Under the pieces are notes generated by a model. That model saw only the letters and a program-made list of their open reading frames with translations, ran no database searches and was not told the origin of the DNA. DNA of 37,862 nucleotides from a virus: positions 1-37,862 of IMG/VR virus record IMGVR_UViG_3300009370_000074, one strand, 5' to 3'. The position numbers and the translations under genes are program-made. Shown here in pieces: positions 30,170 to 37,862 of this stretch (positions within the stretch are counted from its first letter, which is position 1; each line of letters begins with the position of its first letter).

Positions 30170-30693
30170 CTTCTGGTCCGAACTTTGATCCTTGCCGCCA
30201 TCTTCTGGACAAAGACTCTCTTCATGTGATTCACCATCAACCCGACCGCGTTCCCACGGGATACTGCGTATCCAGCCTTGACCGGTTCCGGTCGCGTTTT
30301 GTTTGTCCACATCCGACCGGTGTAGCGGCCAGTCGTATATTGCAATCGGTTCATGGTCTTGGTCATGCCAATCCCATACCAGTGGATATTGAAGTTTGAC
30401 ATTCCTTCCCCGCCACTGCGGTTGAAACGACCGGGTCGTCGTTTACCGACTCCCAGTCCCACCTTGGCGTAGATGTGAGTATTTCGTTTCCGGCCTCGAG
30501 TGAACCGCGATGCCACGGTGGCAGCCACGCTGGGATGCTTACACTGTTTTTTGATCGCTTTACGGATGACCGCCAGACCTTTCCGCATTCCCGCTGAAAC
30601 CGCAGGACGTGCGCAGGCTCCATTGATCCGATGCAGGTTTGCAATCGTCTCATTGACACCTTTGATCTGAAATGTCTCCGCACCCTTAGGCAT
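30166..30693 (-). CDS. HK97 gp10-like head-tail or tail component
   Basis: 175 residues, basic (KGLAVIRKAIKKQC near 38-51, FTRGRKRN near 64-71). This matches the HK97 gp10/pfam04883-like family pattern: a helix with MRKGLAVIRKAIK, then a basic loop, then strands. These proteins join head and tail. It overlaps both neighbours. The function is well supported by order: head completion gene, then this, then tail genes. Confidence 0.65.
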   Translation of the reverse strand: MPKGAETFQIKGVNETIANLHRINGACARPAVSAGMRKGLAVIRKAIKKQCKHPSVAATVASRFTRGRKRNTHIYAKVGLGVGKRRPGRFNRSGGEGMSNFNIHWYGIGMTKTMNRLQYTTGRYTGRMWTNKTRPEPVKAGYAVSRGNAVGLMVNHMKRVFVQKMAARIKVRTRR

Positions 30694-31120
30694 GCTTCAA
30701 CTCATCTCCCGCCAGATCGAACCCGGATGTCTCAGACACTTCGTAAGCGTCTGCTCCATCCTTGCGAGTCCGGATCCGGTATGTCGTTCGAGCAGTATCA
30801 GACCAGTCCCAGGCAGTCTCACCGGCACTCAGTGGTTCGACAGTCCATGTGTAGGAATCGTCTCCAATCACTCGAACGATGAGATCACCGTTTTGTGGAG
30901 GTGCCAGATCACCAAGGTCAGAGACCTTGATAATGAAATCTGCCACCTCCACTACTTGTTCTGTCCCACCGACATCAATCGTCGTCTTCCCCGTCGACCC
31001 CTGAACTGCCTGAGACACTGTCAGTGAAGTTGAATCCCGTGAGTAGGTGACAGATGCTCCATGCACCTTCCTCACGGCATTCAGATTTGCAATGACAGCG
31101 TTCTCAAGTGGAGTCGGCAT
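30686..31120 (-). CDS. head-tail connector or completion protein, 144 aa
   Basis: It lies right after the major capsid gene, four bases away, and before the HK97 gp10-like gene, so it likely completes the head-tail joint (lambda FII position). It has a helical N-terminus, then a strand-rich middle (GDDSYTWTVEPLS). No catalytic motif. It is acidic overall, unlike its basic neighbour. Confidence 0.55.
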   Translation of the reverse strand: MPTPLENAVIANLNAVRKVHGASVTYSRDSTSLTVSQAVQGSTGKTTIDVGGTEQVVEVADFIIKVSDLGDLAPPQNGDLIVRVIGDDSYTWTVEPLSAGETAWDWSDTARTTYRIRTRKDGADAYEVSETSGFDLAGDELKHA

Positions 31121-31123
31121 GGA

Positions 31124-32059
31124 TTACACTTCGACAGCTTCAGTCTGCACAATCGCGTCGGTCGTGAAGATCGGCACGTTGAACGCAGTCGTCGGGAATG
31201 GAGCAGGAGCACCTGTCGTGTTCGTCGAAGTGCGCGACTGCTGCAGGTCCTTCAACGAAGTACGGTTGCAGACCATGAAGTCTGGTCCCATACCGGCAGG
31301 GAACTCGGACAGCAGGCTTGAGATCAAGTCGTCGGTCAGCGGCTTGCTGTCGGTCGCGTTGTTCAGGTTCGCGATGCGACCGGCACTGTACTTACCACCC
31401 ATCTGAAGCCCAATGTACATGGACGCAGGTGTGTAATACACGGGATGGTTAGAGTCGTTCGCTTCGGTCACGATGGTGTCACCCAGCGTGATGCCCCGCG
31501 TGAACGGAGTCACCAGACGAACGTCGTTAAACCCGGTCTTGAATGCCCATAGCGACGACTGCACAGAGGCAGTTGTCCCGGCAGCATTGATCACCATGTC
31601 ATCAGCCAGAGCGTCGTAATCCGTATTCCCCAGGAACCCGGCAAACCCGGATGCGTCCCCAGGAGACGTGACACCATAGATGACTTGCTGTTCCACTTTG
31701 AACAGCGCTGCCGCCAGGTGCCGAACACCTTCGCGTGCAATCAGATCTTCCGGTCCCTGTCGCCATGCGTTCGCAGTGGCAAAGTCAACGCGGTACGAGA
31801 AGTCAAGAATCGTACAGGTCGCAGTCACGACGGTGTCGACCGAGTGGTCGTAGTCGCGTCCAGCATTCTCCGCACGGAATCCAACGGTTGGCGCACCAGT
31901 AAATTTATTATACTTATGCGTCTCTGAGCCGTCTGACGTGTCGCTGATTGGCAGGCGTGCCACCAACGGCGATCCGTTCAGGACTTCACTCGTCATGGTC
32001 TTGTCTACGTCAAGAGCATCACTGATGAAGTCAGACACGGCATAAAGGTCATTCGCCAC
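31124..32059 (-). CDS. major capsid protein, HK97 fold (inferred)
   Basis: 311 residues. The N-terminus (SDFISDALDVDKT) and the helix with LIAREGVRHLAAALFKVEQQVIYG at 104-127 fit HK97-type capsid proteins, as does the Gly-rich middle. Gene order (protease/scaffold, then this, then head-tail proteins) supports the call. A clear N-terminal scaffold domain is missing here because scaffold functions appear to be in the protease gene. Confidence 0.75.
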   Translation of the reverse strand: MANDLYAVSDFISDALDVDKTMTSEVLNGSPLVARLPISDTSDGSETHKYNKFTGAPTVGFRAENAGRDYDHSVDTVVTATCTILDFSYRVDFATANAWRQGPEDLIAREGVRHLAAALFKVEQQVIYGVTSPGDASGFAGFLGNTDYDALADDMVINAAGTTASVQSSLWAFKTGFNDVRLVTPFTRGITLGDTIVTEANDSNHPVYYTPASMYIGLQMGGKYSAGRIANLNNATDSKPLTDDLISSLLSEFPAGMGPDFMVCNRTSLKDLQQSRTSTNTTGAPAPFPTTAFNVPIFTTDAIVQTEAVEV

Positions 32060-32105
32060 TGTTCAAACTCCTTGAAAAGGATGTGTGTGTGAAGGCAGAC
32101 TTCGA

Positions 32106-33236
32106 TCAGTTGTTGATCGGTCGACCCTGAATTCGAATTCGGTTTCGCAGAGTGCGTTCCTGCGGAGGCTGTTCATCGTCCTCCACGAAGTCGGCACCTT
32201 CGTCGTCACCTCGATCCAGCGACTGCACAACCTCTTTGAGGCCAGCAACCTGCTGATTCAGGCGTTCGATCTCCTTCTGAAGATTTTCGAAGTGCAGTTC
32301 CAAGGCATCCGGATAAGACACCCCTTCGCTGAACCACTTCGATCCACATTCAGCGCCAAACCGTCCCACGTACCGACCCAACTCAGCGGCGAACTCTTCC
32401 CGGCTAGGGACGTTTTCGCCTACTGTTGGAGCTTCATTCTCAGAAGACATTTCGTCCCCCTTTACAGGTTGAATTTCCAAACCATGACGCTCTAAAAATC
32501 GCGTGACAAAGATCGCAGCGCGATCCGGGTCAACGCTGAGACGAGACAGGCTGGGTCTGGCGTCGGAAAGACCCAATGCATACTCCAGGAGGGCTTCCCC
32601 TTCTCTCGCTGCTTCCTGCCCTCGATGGAACAACCCTTCCGGGTTGGCAGCTGGAGAGTCCACGACATCACCCGCCCGTAATTGGCCGAGGTGGGCGTGG
32701 GGGTAGTTGTTTTTATTGTCCTCATCCGGTGATATGTATCGCCCGCCGGCAGCATGCTCCAGCCGATGAAGTTCTGCGGCTTCCACGTTGTGTTCAAACA
32801 CAATGGACAGACCGAAGTCTTCTGGCGTTTCTTCAGCCAGAGTCATCACGTAGTTCGCCAGATCTCCATCCGGAGTCATCGTAGCCGCCTGCTGGAAGTG
32901 CAGGTCCGCGACGACCTGTTCCTTTTCCACGCGGGCATCGCGGAATCGACCGAGCTTCTGACCGACCCCGTCGCTCGACAAACCCGGATGAGTGAAGCGA
33001 GCTTTGACCCCACCGTTCCCCGGAGAGGCAAGCACGGCAGTGTTCATTGCGCCGGCAACATCCGACAGGAAATCAGCATCGACCCACAGGTCATGCCCGA
33101 GAGCTTCGCCACGAGTGATAACGGAAACTCCCCGGATCATTCCTGCTCCGAAGATTCCCTCTTCCCGCAGGACACTGGGAGCGCCATGCGAAACCGCGCC
33201 GCGGAAGTAAGTTGGCTTTTCAGCAACAGCACTCAT
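32106..33236 (-). CDS. prohead protease fused to a coiled-coil scaffold
   Basis: 376 residues. The N-terminal part has His83 (FTHPGLSSDG) and Ser144 (FGLSIVF), arranged as in prohead serine proteases. The C-terminal part (from about 270) is acidic and helical, with a coiled coil near 310-345 (HFENLQKEIERLNQQVAGLK), as expected for scaffolding. Capsid maturation would use both. It overlaps the portal gene by four bases and is followed by the major capsid gene. Confidence 0.7.
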   Translation of the reverse strand: MSAVAEKPTYFRGAVSHGAPSVLREEGIFGAGMIRGVSVITRGEALGHDLWVDADFLSDVAGAMNTAVLASPGNGGVKARFTHPGLSSDGVGQKLGRFRDARVEKEQVVADLHFQQAATMTPDGDLANYVMTLAEETPEDFGLSIVFEHNVEAAELHRLEHAAGGRYISPDEDNKNNYPHAHLGQLRAGDVVDSPAANPEGLFHRGQEAAREGEALLEYALGLSDARPSLSRLSVDPDRAAIFVTRFLERHGLEIQPVKGDEMSSENEAPTVGENVPSREEFAAELGRYVGRFGAECGSKWFSEGVSYPDALELHFENLQKEIERLNQQVAGLKEVVQSLDRGDDEGADFVEDDEQPPQERTLRNRIRIQGRPINN

Positions 33237-34690
33237 TCGTCATCCTCCTGGGAGTCATCATCAGGCAGGTCGTCTTGCCCTTCATCAGGCAGGTCGTCTT
33301 GCCCTTCATCAGGCAGGTCGTCAGGTTCTGGTGCGACAGGGTCTGCCTTAAATGAAATGTCTACTCCCATTTCGGCGGCAAACTCTTTGGCCCTGGCAAT
33401 CTGCTTGACATTGTCTTCGAACTCGCCTCGTCCTCGTTCCTTGCAGACTCGGTAGGGATTATCGAGGCCAGCCCCGATAGCCATCAGGTCTCCCTTGATT
33501 TCTTTCGCTGGATCCCACCATGGCATTCCCAGTGCGACCCATTCAAACGGAACGTCGTTGAGGGTCATGCCAGCAGGCAGTCTTAGCTCACCATCCTGTA
33601 TCCACAGCTGCATTCGCCAAATTGTTATTTTGCGAAGCATCTCGCGAACGTCGGCGCGTTTCGCGCGGCAGGACCGGTCGTACTGCATGAACGCAGCTTT
33701 TGACCCAAAAAAGTTCGTGAAGTCTTCTTTGTAAAACGAAAACGGGATGTCGAGTGCTTTAAGAGCCATCCCTAAGACAAGGTGTAAAAAGTCTTGTGTC
33801 GAATGACCCGGATTGTCTGTCGACAAAAACTTTGCGTCATCTCCTGGATCTAACTCGAGCTTTACTGGTCCCTTACCGAAATCAACATCGTATCCTTCAG
33901 AGGTTTTTGTGTGCGTGCCGATTCCGTCCGATGAGCTATCGGTAATGACCATCGCAAAAAGCTGCTCGACTTTCAGTTTCGCAAGTGCGTAATCGACACC
34001 CTCATAAGTATCCCGGAACGAATTGAACGCTGCCGCCAGCGGCGAGATGCCACGCACCTGATCAAACCGATCAAAGAACGCATGGTGGATCACTGCTCCT
34101 GCGCGCAATGTCCGGCTGAACTCGTACTGACCGGCACTGGACCGCGTGTACAGACCATAGGCCAGAGGACGTCCATCTGTGTTCACGCGGATGCCGTTGA
34201 ACCAGCGTGCGCGATTTGCCTGTTCGATGTCGCGTTGCGGAGGATCCTGAATCAGGTCACTCTCGATTGCCTGCAGTTTGCCGTTCGACCGCTTGATGAA
34301 CATCACGTCACCGTCAATGGTGCGTCGTGATTCCGCCATGCGGACTATCCGGCTGAACGGATGCCGACCTGCGGCGTCGCAGTTCGCAGGACGAGACCAT
34401 TCCTCCATCAGCCGTTCCAGAGTCTCATCGAACTCGGCGTTGCCGGTGCGGGACTGGAAATCGAACTGGCTGACATAGTCCAGATGTTTTCGGACTGCCC
34501 AGGCAACAACCGAATAGTTCCGATGCAGGTCGCGACCCGTGCCGATCAGCATCTTGCGGTCGCGATGTTTCAGCTGCTCCTCTTCGTGCTTGAGGACAGC
34601 CGAGGCTGCTTTCCGCTTACCGGTCGACTTTATCGCGTCGTATCCGGTGGAGAAGAATGAGCCAACTCGATTGCTCAGTGCCGAGAGCAT
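33233..34690 (-). CDS. portal protein (lambda gpB / Phage_portal_2 type)
   Basis: 485 residues. The N-terminal part has GRDLHRNYSVVAWAVRKHLDYV (52-73 region), and later motifs such as FTNFFGSKAAFMQYDR fit the Phage_portal_2 family. It forms the dodecamer through which DNA enters the head. The ATG at 34690 follows the gpW-like stop (TGATG); an overlapping GTG at 34693 would add one codon. The C-terminus ends in short acidic repeats. Confidence 0.8.
   Translation of the reverse strand: MLSALSNRVGSFFSTGYDAIKSTGKRKAASAVLKHEEEQLKHRDRKMLIGTGRDLHRNYSVVAWAVRKHLDYVSQFDFQSRTGNAEFDETLERLMEEWSRPANCDAAGRHPFSRIVRMAESRRTIDGDVMFIKRSNGKLQAIESDLIQDPPQRDIEQANRARWFNGIRVNTDGRPLAYGLYTRSSAGQYEFSRTLRAGAVIHHAFFDRFDQVRGISPLAAAFNSFRDTYEGVDYALAKLKVEQLFAMVITDSSSDGIGTHTKTSEGYDVDFGKGPVKLELDPGDDAKFLSTDNPGHSTQDFLHLVLGMALKALDIPFSFYKEDFTNFFGSKAAFMQYDRSCRAKRADVREMLRKITIWRMQLWIQDGELRLPAGMTLNDVPFEWVALGMPWWDPAKEIKGDLMAIGAGLDNPYRVCKERGRGEFEDNVKQIARAKEFAAEMGVDISFKADPVAPEPDDLPDEGQDDLPDEGQDDLPDDDSQEDDE
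33260..33322. repeat. 24-bp repeats at the portal C-terminus
   Basis: Two full copies (33260-33283, 33284-33307) and a partial third code for DDLPDEGQ-type acidic repeats. They likely arose by slippage and form a flexible tail. Confidence 0.8.
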
Positions 34691-34914
34691 CACATGCTCC
34701 CTGACAGGTCGAAGGACGACCAGCGCGGCTTCCGTTGAGCCTGCTCCTGGGCAATCGCAATATTTCGACGAAGGTCCGCCAATTGGGACCGCATGTCTTT
34801 CATGTGCGCAAACGTCGTGGACATGCTGTCCGTTGCGGACTGCATCACGCCGGCATTGATGACCTCTTCGAGGTCATCAGCTGCCTGAATCATCTGTTCG
34901 ACGGTCTGTGGCAT
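34690..34914 (-). CDS. gpW-like head completion/connector protein, 74 aa
   Basis: The ATG at 34914 follows GGGG. The frame open to 35040 overlaps the zinc-ribbon gene. Length (74) and position between terminase and portal match lambda gpW (68 aa), which joins head and tail. The helical pattern (MIQAADDLEEVINAGVM, then LADLRRNIAIAQEQ) also fits a small connector. Direct sequence similarity to gpW is not certain. Confidence 0.6.
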   Translation of the reverse strand: MPQTVEQMIQAADDLEEVINAGVMQSATDSMSTTFAHMKDMRSQLADLRRNIAIAQEQAQRKPRWSSFDLSGSM

Positions 34915-34952
34915 CCCCGAATGATGGGGACCGTTAAGATGCCCTGCAAGAG

Positions 34953-35204
34953 TCACTTCTCGCGGGTGCGAGATGCCGGCTTCAAATACTCGATGAACTT
35001 GTATCGCTGCCCACAATCTTTGCAGTTGCAGTAGTTCCACTGCATCGCCGTGTACTCGATGTTCCCCGGCTGAAGCACTCCCCCGATGTCACGTCTGATC
35101 ACCGAACCCTTCTTTGTCCGATCCGTGCAGTTGCACTTCGGACAGGCAGGAGGTCGAGTGGTGATACACTCAATTGCAGGTCGAGCTTTTTTCTTGCGCG
35201 GCAT
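34953..35204 (-). CDS. zinc-ribbon protein, 83 aa
   Basis: The ATG at 35204 overlaps the terminase stop (TAATG). A basic start (PRKKKAR) is followed by CPKCNC at about 21-26 and CNCKDC at about 58-63, a zinc ribbon. Small zinc-ribbon genes next to terminase occur in several phages; they may help the terminase bind DNA. Role inferred. Confidence 0.65.
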   Translation of the reverse strand: MPRKKKARPAIECITTRPPACPKCNCTDRTKKGSVIRRDIGGVLQPGNIEYTAMQWNYCNCKDCGQRYKFIEYLKPASRTREK

Positions 35205-37267
35205 TACAGGTACTGCACTTTCCGTTTCTTTGGTCTGGCAGGCTCGATTGGTTGCTCGGCAGTCAGCATGCATCCCAGCATTGAAGCAGCAACGTGACAG
35301 CCTACAAGACAGTCGAAGAAGTGGTTATCCAGTTGCCGGCTGTTTGCCCACTCGATGACTCGATTGCCACTAGCGACGTCTTCCACCTCGGTTGGTTTCT
35401 CCGCTGTCACCTGATCTGCAAACATCTGGTGATGACGCGGAGTGGCTTTGTACAAGTCCACTGACCCGGAGTCATCCGCAGGCACCTCGAGTCGCCGCAT
35501 CGAGAATGTCTTCCAGTGGTTCACGTCTGTATGCACCGATCTGGTATTGTCACGGTTTCGCACAATCTTCCAGTAGGTCCCGAATCGTTCGTTCTGCTTT
35601 GGCTTCCCGGAGCAGATCGGTTTGTGGCTGGCGCGAATCCCACGACCCTTCGCCGGCAATAACACTGCCGAGAAGTCTGATCGCCGGCAGAACGATCTCA
35701 CAATCTGTGTGTGTTCGCCGTCACCCTCATCGACCAGCAGCCGCTCCACCTGAAACTCGCCTCCGGTTTCCCCCTGCCAGTTTTGCATCATGTGCGCAGT
35801 GCAGTCCTCCAGTCCCCGCAGGATCGCAGCTTCCAGCCCGTTCCCCGGATACCGGCGTTGCAATGTCCGCTTCACCGAAGACAGCCGAGAGTAACGGACG
35901 TTCTGATCTGGCCAGGTGCCGTAGTCAATCACCGTGCCGGCAAATCCTTTTCCGAACGCCATCACTGTCCACCAAAGGCACTTCTGCGAAATATCAATAA
36001 ACCCCACCAGTTGATCGAATTCAACCGGCACAACTCCGCGTTTCACTCGAGAAACCTTTCCCGTGACATCATCGGCTGTGATCGAGATCGGATTGGTCAG
36101 TGACTCAATGTCCGCCGGCTGGTTTTGGTACTCAGAGTTGAATGCCTCTTCACCGATCTTCAGCCGCAGGTTGTACGCATGCTGAACAGCGGAGATCTCA
36201 TGGTCCAGGTATCGCTCAGGCCAGCCAACCTTCGCGCCATCGTCCATTGCCGCCTGATTGTTCTTATAGAACTCTGTGGCCGCGGAGCCATCCCCGTCAT
36301 TTCGCAATTCCGCTGACCAGATGTCAGCGTACTCATCCCACAACTTCGTTGCCTTGGGCCATTCGTAAACCAGCTGCGTCCGCTCGCCGCGCCACTCCGG
36401 GTGACGCTGCCGATCCAGAATCCGGTCAGCCATGTCGCCAAACCGGATCACCGTACACGGCATCACGGCAGCAATCGGTTCTCCTGGACCTGCCAGCCCC
36501 AGGATGGCTCCAGATAGTAGTCGTTCCCGGTAATCGTTCTGGCTGACAGATCTGGCAGAGTCGTCAGTCTGCGGATCATCGACGATGACCAGGTCTGGTC
36601 GGATCGAATGCCCATCCGGGGTTTTGGACTGCATCCCTCGAAGGCGACCCGTGAGACCGACGACCCGTAAAGTTGCGCCACTGCATTTGCTCCCTGTGAC
36701 AGTTGGCAAGACCACGCGATCAGAGGTCCAGGTCATTTGTGTCCGTTCGCCGTTGCAGGTCTGGCCGTTGCAACGATGCGCGATGCCGTCCAGTTTCCGG
36801 ATTGGGTAGACCACCTCCGGAAAGTCTTCCAGCAGGTACTCATTGTTTTCCAGGTCAGTACGTAATGCGTCCAGTAGCTCCAGAGCAGCAGTTGCCTCCG
36901 CTCCGACCAGGACAACGAATGCGCGGTGGGCATAGAGCAATGCCCACTCGCAGGCAATATAGCAGAGCGTCGTTTTGCCGGACCCGCGTGGCATCGCCAT
37001 CGCGAACTGAGATCCCTGCAAAACCGCTGTCTCCAGCTTGTCGATGATCTTCAGGTGGTCCGCAGACCAGTCTAGGCTGAACAGATCCGCGTGGTAGATC
37101 TCGCAGAAGTCTCGGAAGTTACCTTCACAGGACTCCCGTCTCTCCTGATCCACGACCGGCGGGATGTCACCGATGTCGCGGCCTGCTGCGGACATCTGCC
37201 GAGACTTCTCGGCTCGGTACAGATTGTCCGTAGTGTATTTTGCCCCTGCTGCAGTGGCTGTCGCCAT
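35204..37267 (-). CDS. terminase large subunit (GpA family)
   Basis: 687 residues. Walker A-like MPRGSGKTT at 92-100, Walker B LVIVDD at 226-231, then the GpA-type region with a nuclease part holding acidic LLVDEGDGE in the second half. It cuts and pumps DNA into the head. The ATG at 37267 is next to the small upstream gene. Being the first large gene of the module, it fixes the orientation of late genes leftward. Confidence 0.85.
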   Translation of the reverse strand: MATATAAGAKYTTDNLYRAEKSRQMSAAGRDIGDIPPVVDQERRESCEGNFRDFCEIYHADLFSLDWSADHLKIIDKLETAVLQGSQFAMAMPRGSGKTTLCYIACEWALLYAHRAFVVLVGAEATAALELLDALRTDLENNEYLLEDFPEVVYPIRKLDGIAHRCNGQTCNGERTQMTWTSDRVVLPTVTGSKCSGATLRVVGLTGRLRGMQSKTPDGHSIRPDLVIVDDPQTDDSARSVSQNDYRERLLSGAILGLAGPGEPIAAVMPCTVIRFGDMADRILDRQRHPEWRGERTQLVYEWPKATKLWDEYADIWSAELRNDGDGSAATEFYKNNQAAMDDGAKVGWPERYLDHEISAVQHAYNLRLKIGEEAFNSEYQNQPADIESLTNPISITADDVTGKVSRVKRGVVPVEFDQLVGFIDISQKCLWWTVMAFGKGFAGTVIDYGTWPDQNVRYSRLSSVKRTLQRRYPGNGLEAAILRGLEDCTAHMMQNWQGETGGEFQVERLLVDEGDGEHTQIVRSFCRRSDFSAVLLPAKGRGIRASHKPICSGKPKQNERFGTYWKIVRNRDNTRSVHTDVNHWKTFSMRRLEVPADDSGSVDLYKATPRHHQMFADQVTAEKPTEVEDVASGNRVIEWANSRQLDNHFFDCLVGCHVAASMLGCMLTAEQPIEPARPKKRKVQYL

Positions 37268-37420
37268 TTAGTCTCCCTTCGAAGACTTCTTCTTTTTGGG
37301 TGCCGGTGCGCTGGCGGGAGGTTCGAGGCAGTCGAGTGCCTCTTTGATTCTAGCTCGATTGTGCGGTGCGCGGTGGATCGCCACGTCGGTCATCACCTTG
37401 ATTGCTTCAGCCTTATCCAT
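37268..37420 (-). CDS. 50-aa protein in the small-terminase position
   Basis: ATG at 37420, AAGGG nine bases upstream. The stop (37268-37270) is immediately followed by the terminase ATG (37267). The N-terminal half (KAEAIKVMTDVAIH) is helical; a Pro/Ala-rich linker and a Lys-rich tail (KKKKSSKGD) follow. Small terminase subunits are usually 120-180 residues, so this may be a shortened or different DNA-binding partner. The position is the only strong argument. Confidence 0.6.
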   Translation of the reverse strand: MDKAEAIKVMTDVAIHRAPHNRARIKEALDCLEPPASAPAPKKKKSSKGD

Positions 37421-37522
37421 CTGTCGGAACCCTTCAATTGTGAAAACAGGCAGGCAGGAAAACCTGGGAAATGGTAGTGGCAGATTCCGATTCCGGCCAG
37501 TGCATCTCCCAGCTTAACTCTA

Positions 37523-37550
37523 TTGCACATCGCAACCTCTTATTGTGCAA
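37523..37550. promoter_or_regulatory. inverted operator-like repeat upstream of the packaging genes
   Basis: TTGCACA (37523-37529) and TGTGCAA (37544-37550) form a 7-bp inverted repeat with a 14-base spacer; nearby TTGCA-like half-sites suggest a regulator array. A weak minus-strand promoter may overlap it. The rest of 37421-37560 shows nothing clear. Confidence 0.4.
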
Positions 37551-37560
37551 CAAGTTGCAG

Positions 37561-37862
37561 CTATATTTTTTCATTCCTGTCATGGTGAGAGCGGCGGTTT
37601 CGGAGCGCGCCACCGCGGAAAGTACCTATTCCCCCCAGACTGCCCAGATTGCCCAGACTACCCAGACTGCCCAGATTACCTATCTTGCCCAAAGCGCCCA
37701 GGCTACCCAGACTGCCCATCTTGCCAGGCTGCCAGGCTGCTGTGCTGCCAGGCTGCTGTGCTGCTGTGCTGCTGTACTGCTGTGCTGCTGTGCTGCTGTG
37801 CTGCTGTGCTGCTGCTGCTGCTGCTGCTGTGCTGCTGCTGCTGTGCTGCTGCTGCTGCTGCT
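37561..37862 (-). CDS. partial ORF: Gln/Ser/Ala-rich then Gly-X-Leu tripeptide repeats
   Basis: The minus strand is open from the right edge to TAG at 37561-37563. The protein starts with Gln, Ser and Ala tracts encoded by CAG/AGC/GCA repeats, then about ten Gly-X-Leu/Ile/Met triplets encoded by 9-base units with synonymous variation (GGC/GGT), and ends with a basic tail. The start is not in the window. An internal ATG at about 37711 exists but has no ribosome site. Real coding is uncertain; simple-repeat DNA at a contig end is the alternative. Confidence 0.35.
   Translation of the reverse strand, partial: QQQQQHSSSSTAAAAAAAQQHSSTAAQQYSSTAAQQPGSTAAWQPGKMGSLGSLGALGKIGNLGSLGSLGNLGSLGGIGTFRGGALRNRRSHHDRNEKI
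37637..37862. repeat. low-complexity DNA: 9-base degenerate repeats and CTG-type triplet tract
   Basis: From about 37637 to 37725 imperfect CAGACTGCC-like units recur, then GCTGCTGT-like units and triplets continue to the end. Such tracts often break assemblies, so the right boundary may be an assembly end and not a biological one. Confidence 0.8.

Noticed and set aside
1-37862. tRNA genes
   Set aside because: I looked for T-loop-like GGTTCRANNCC with matching stems and saw no convincing cloverleaf.

Overview
The window reads as most or all of a tailed double-stranded DNA phage or prophage with a siphovirus-like layout. Almost every gene is on the minus strand, so transcription runs from high to low coordinates, and most neighbours overlap by a few bases (ATGA, TGATG, TAATG). 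The host is not shown directly. Two CsrA homologues, weak Shine-Dalgarno sites in one region and integron-type recombination sites would fit a planctomycete or similar host, but that is a guess. I see no phage integrase, no integron integrase and no convincing tRNA.

Morphogenesis, 37.4 to 20.2 kb, read leftwards: a 50-residue protein in the small-terminase position, a GpA-type large terminase, a zinc ribbon, a gpW-like connector, the portal, a protease/scaffold fusion, the major capsid protein, head-tail joining proteins, a tail tube protein, a tail assembly chaperone pair joined by a probable -1 frameshift, the tape measure, a decapeptide-repeat protein, a holin-like protein, a membrane PAS protein, and distal tail or fibre proteins ending in a 571-residue protein with five 51-residue repeats.

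Regulation and recombination, 20.2 to 13.6 kb: an XRE repressor-like protein, a structured leader, a CsrA homologue, a RecU-like nuclease, a Sak4-like ATPase with a DUF669 protein, an HTH protein whose gene contains a 24-bp perfect palindrome, and a DEAH helicase.

Cassette array, 13.6 to 8.4 kb: seven integron-type attC sites of 89 to 94 bp separate small gene units. The cargo is two different PP-loop (PAPS reductase-like) enzymes, a beta-class DNA methyltransferase, a ribbon-helix-helix protein and unknowns. This is a CALIN-like array (attC cluster without an integrase) inside a phage genome. All its recognisable genes run opposite to the usual attC polarity and with phage transcription. This is the most unusual part of the window.

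Replication and left arm, 8.3 to 0 kb: a second CsrA homologue, a primase-helicase, an intergenic region with two families of short repeats that looks like an origin, then a run with a holin-like protein, a secreted protein, a papain-like protease and a thioredoxin-like protein. A strand-switched plus-strand operon of three very small membrane proteins follows, closed by a terminator, and then four small minus-strand genes including an excisionase-like HTH protein. Both window ends are low complexity and carry open reading frames that run off the edge.
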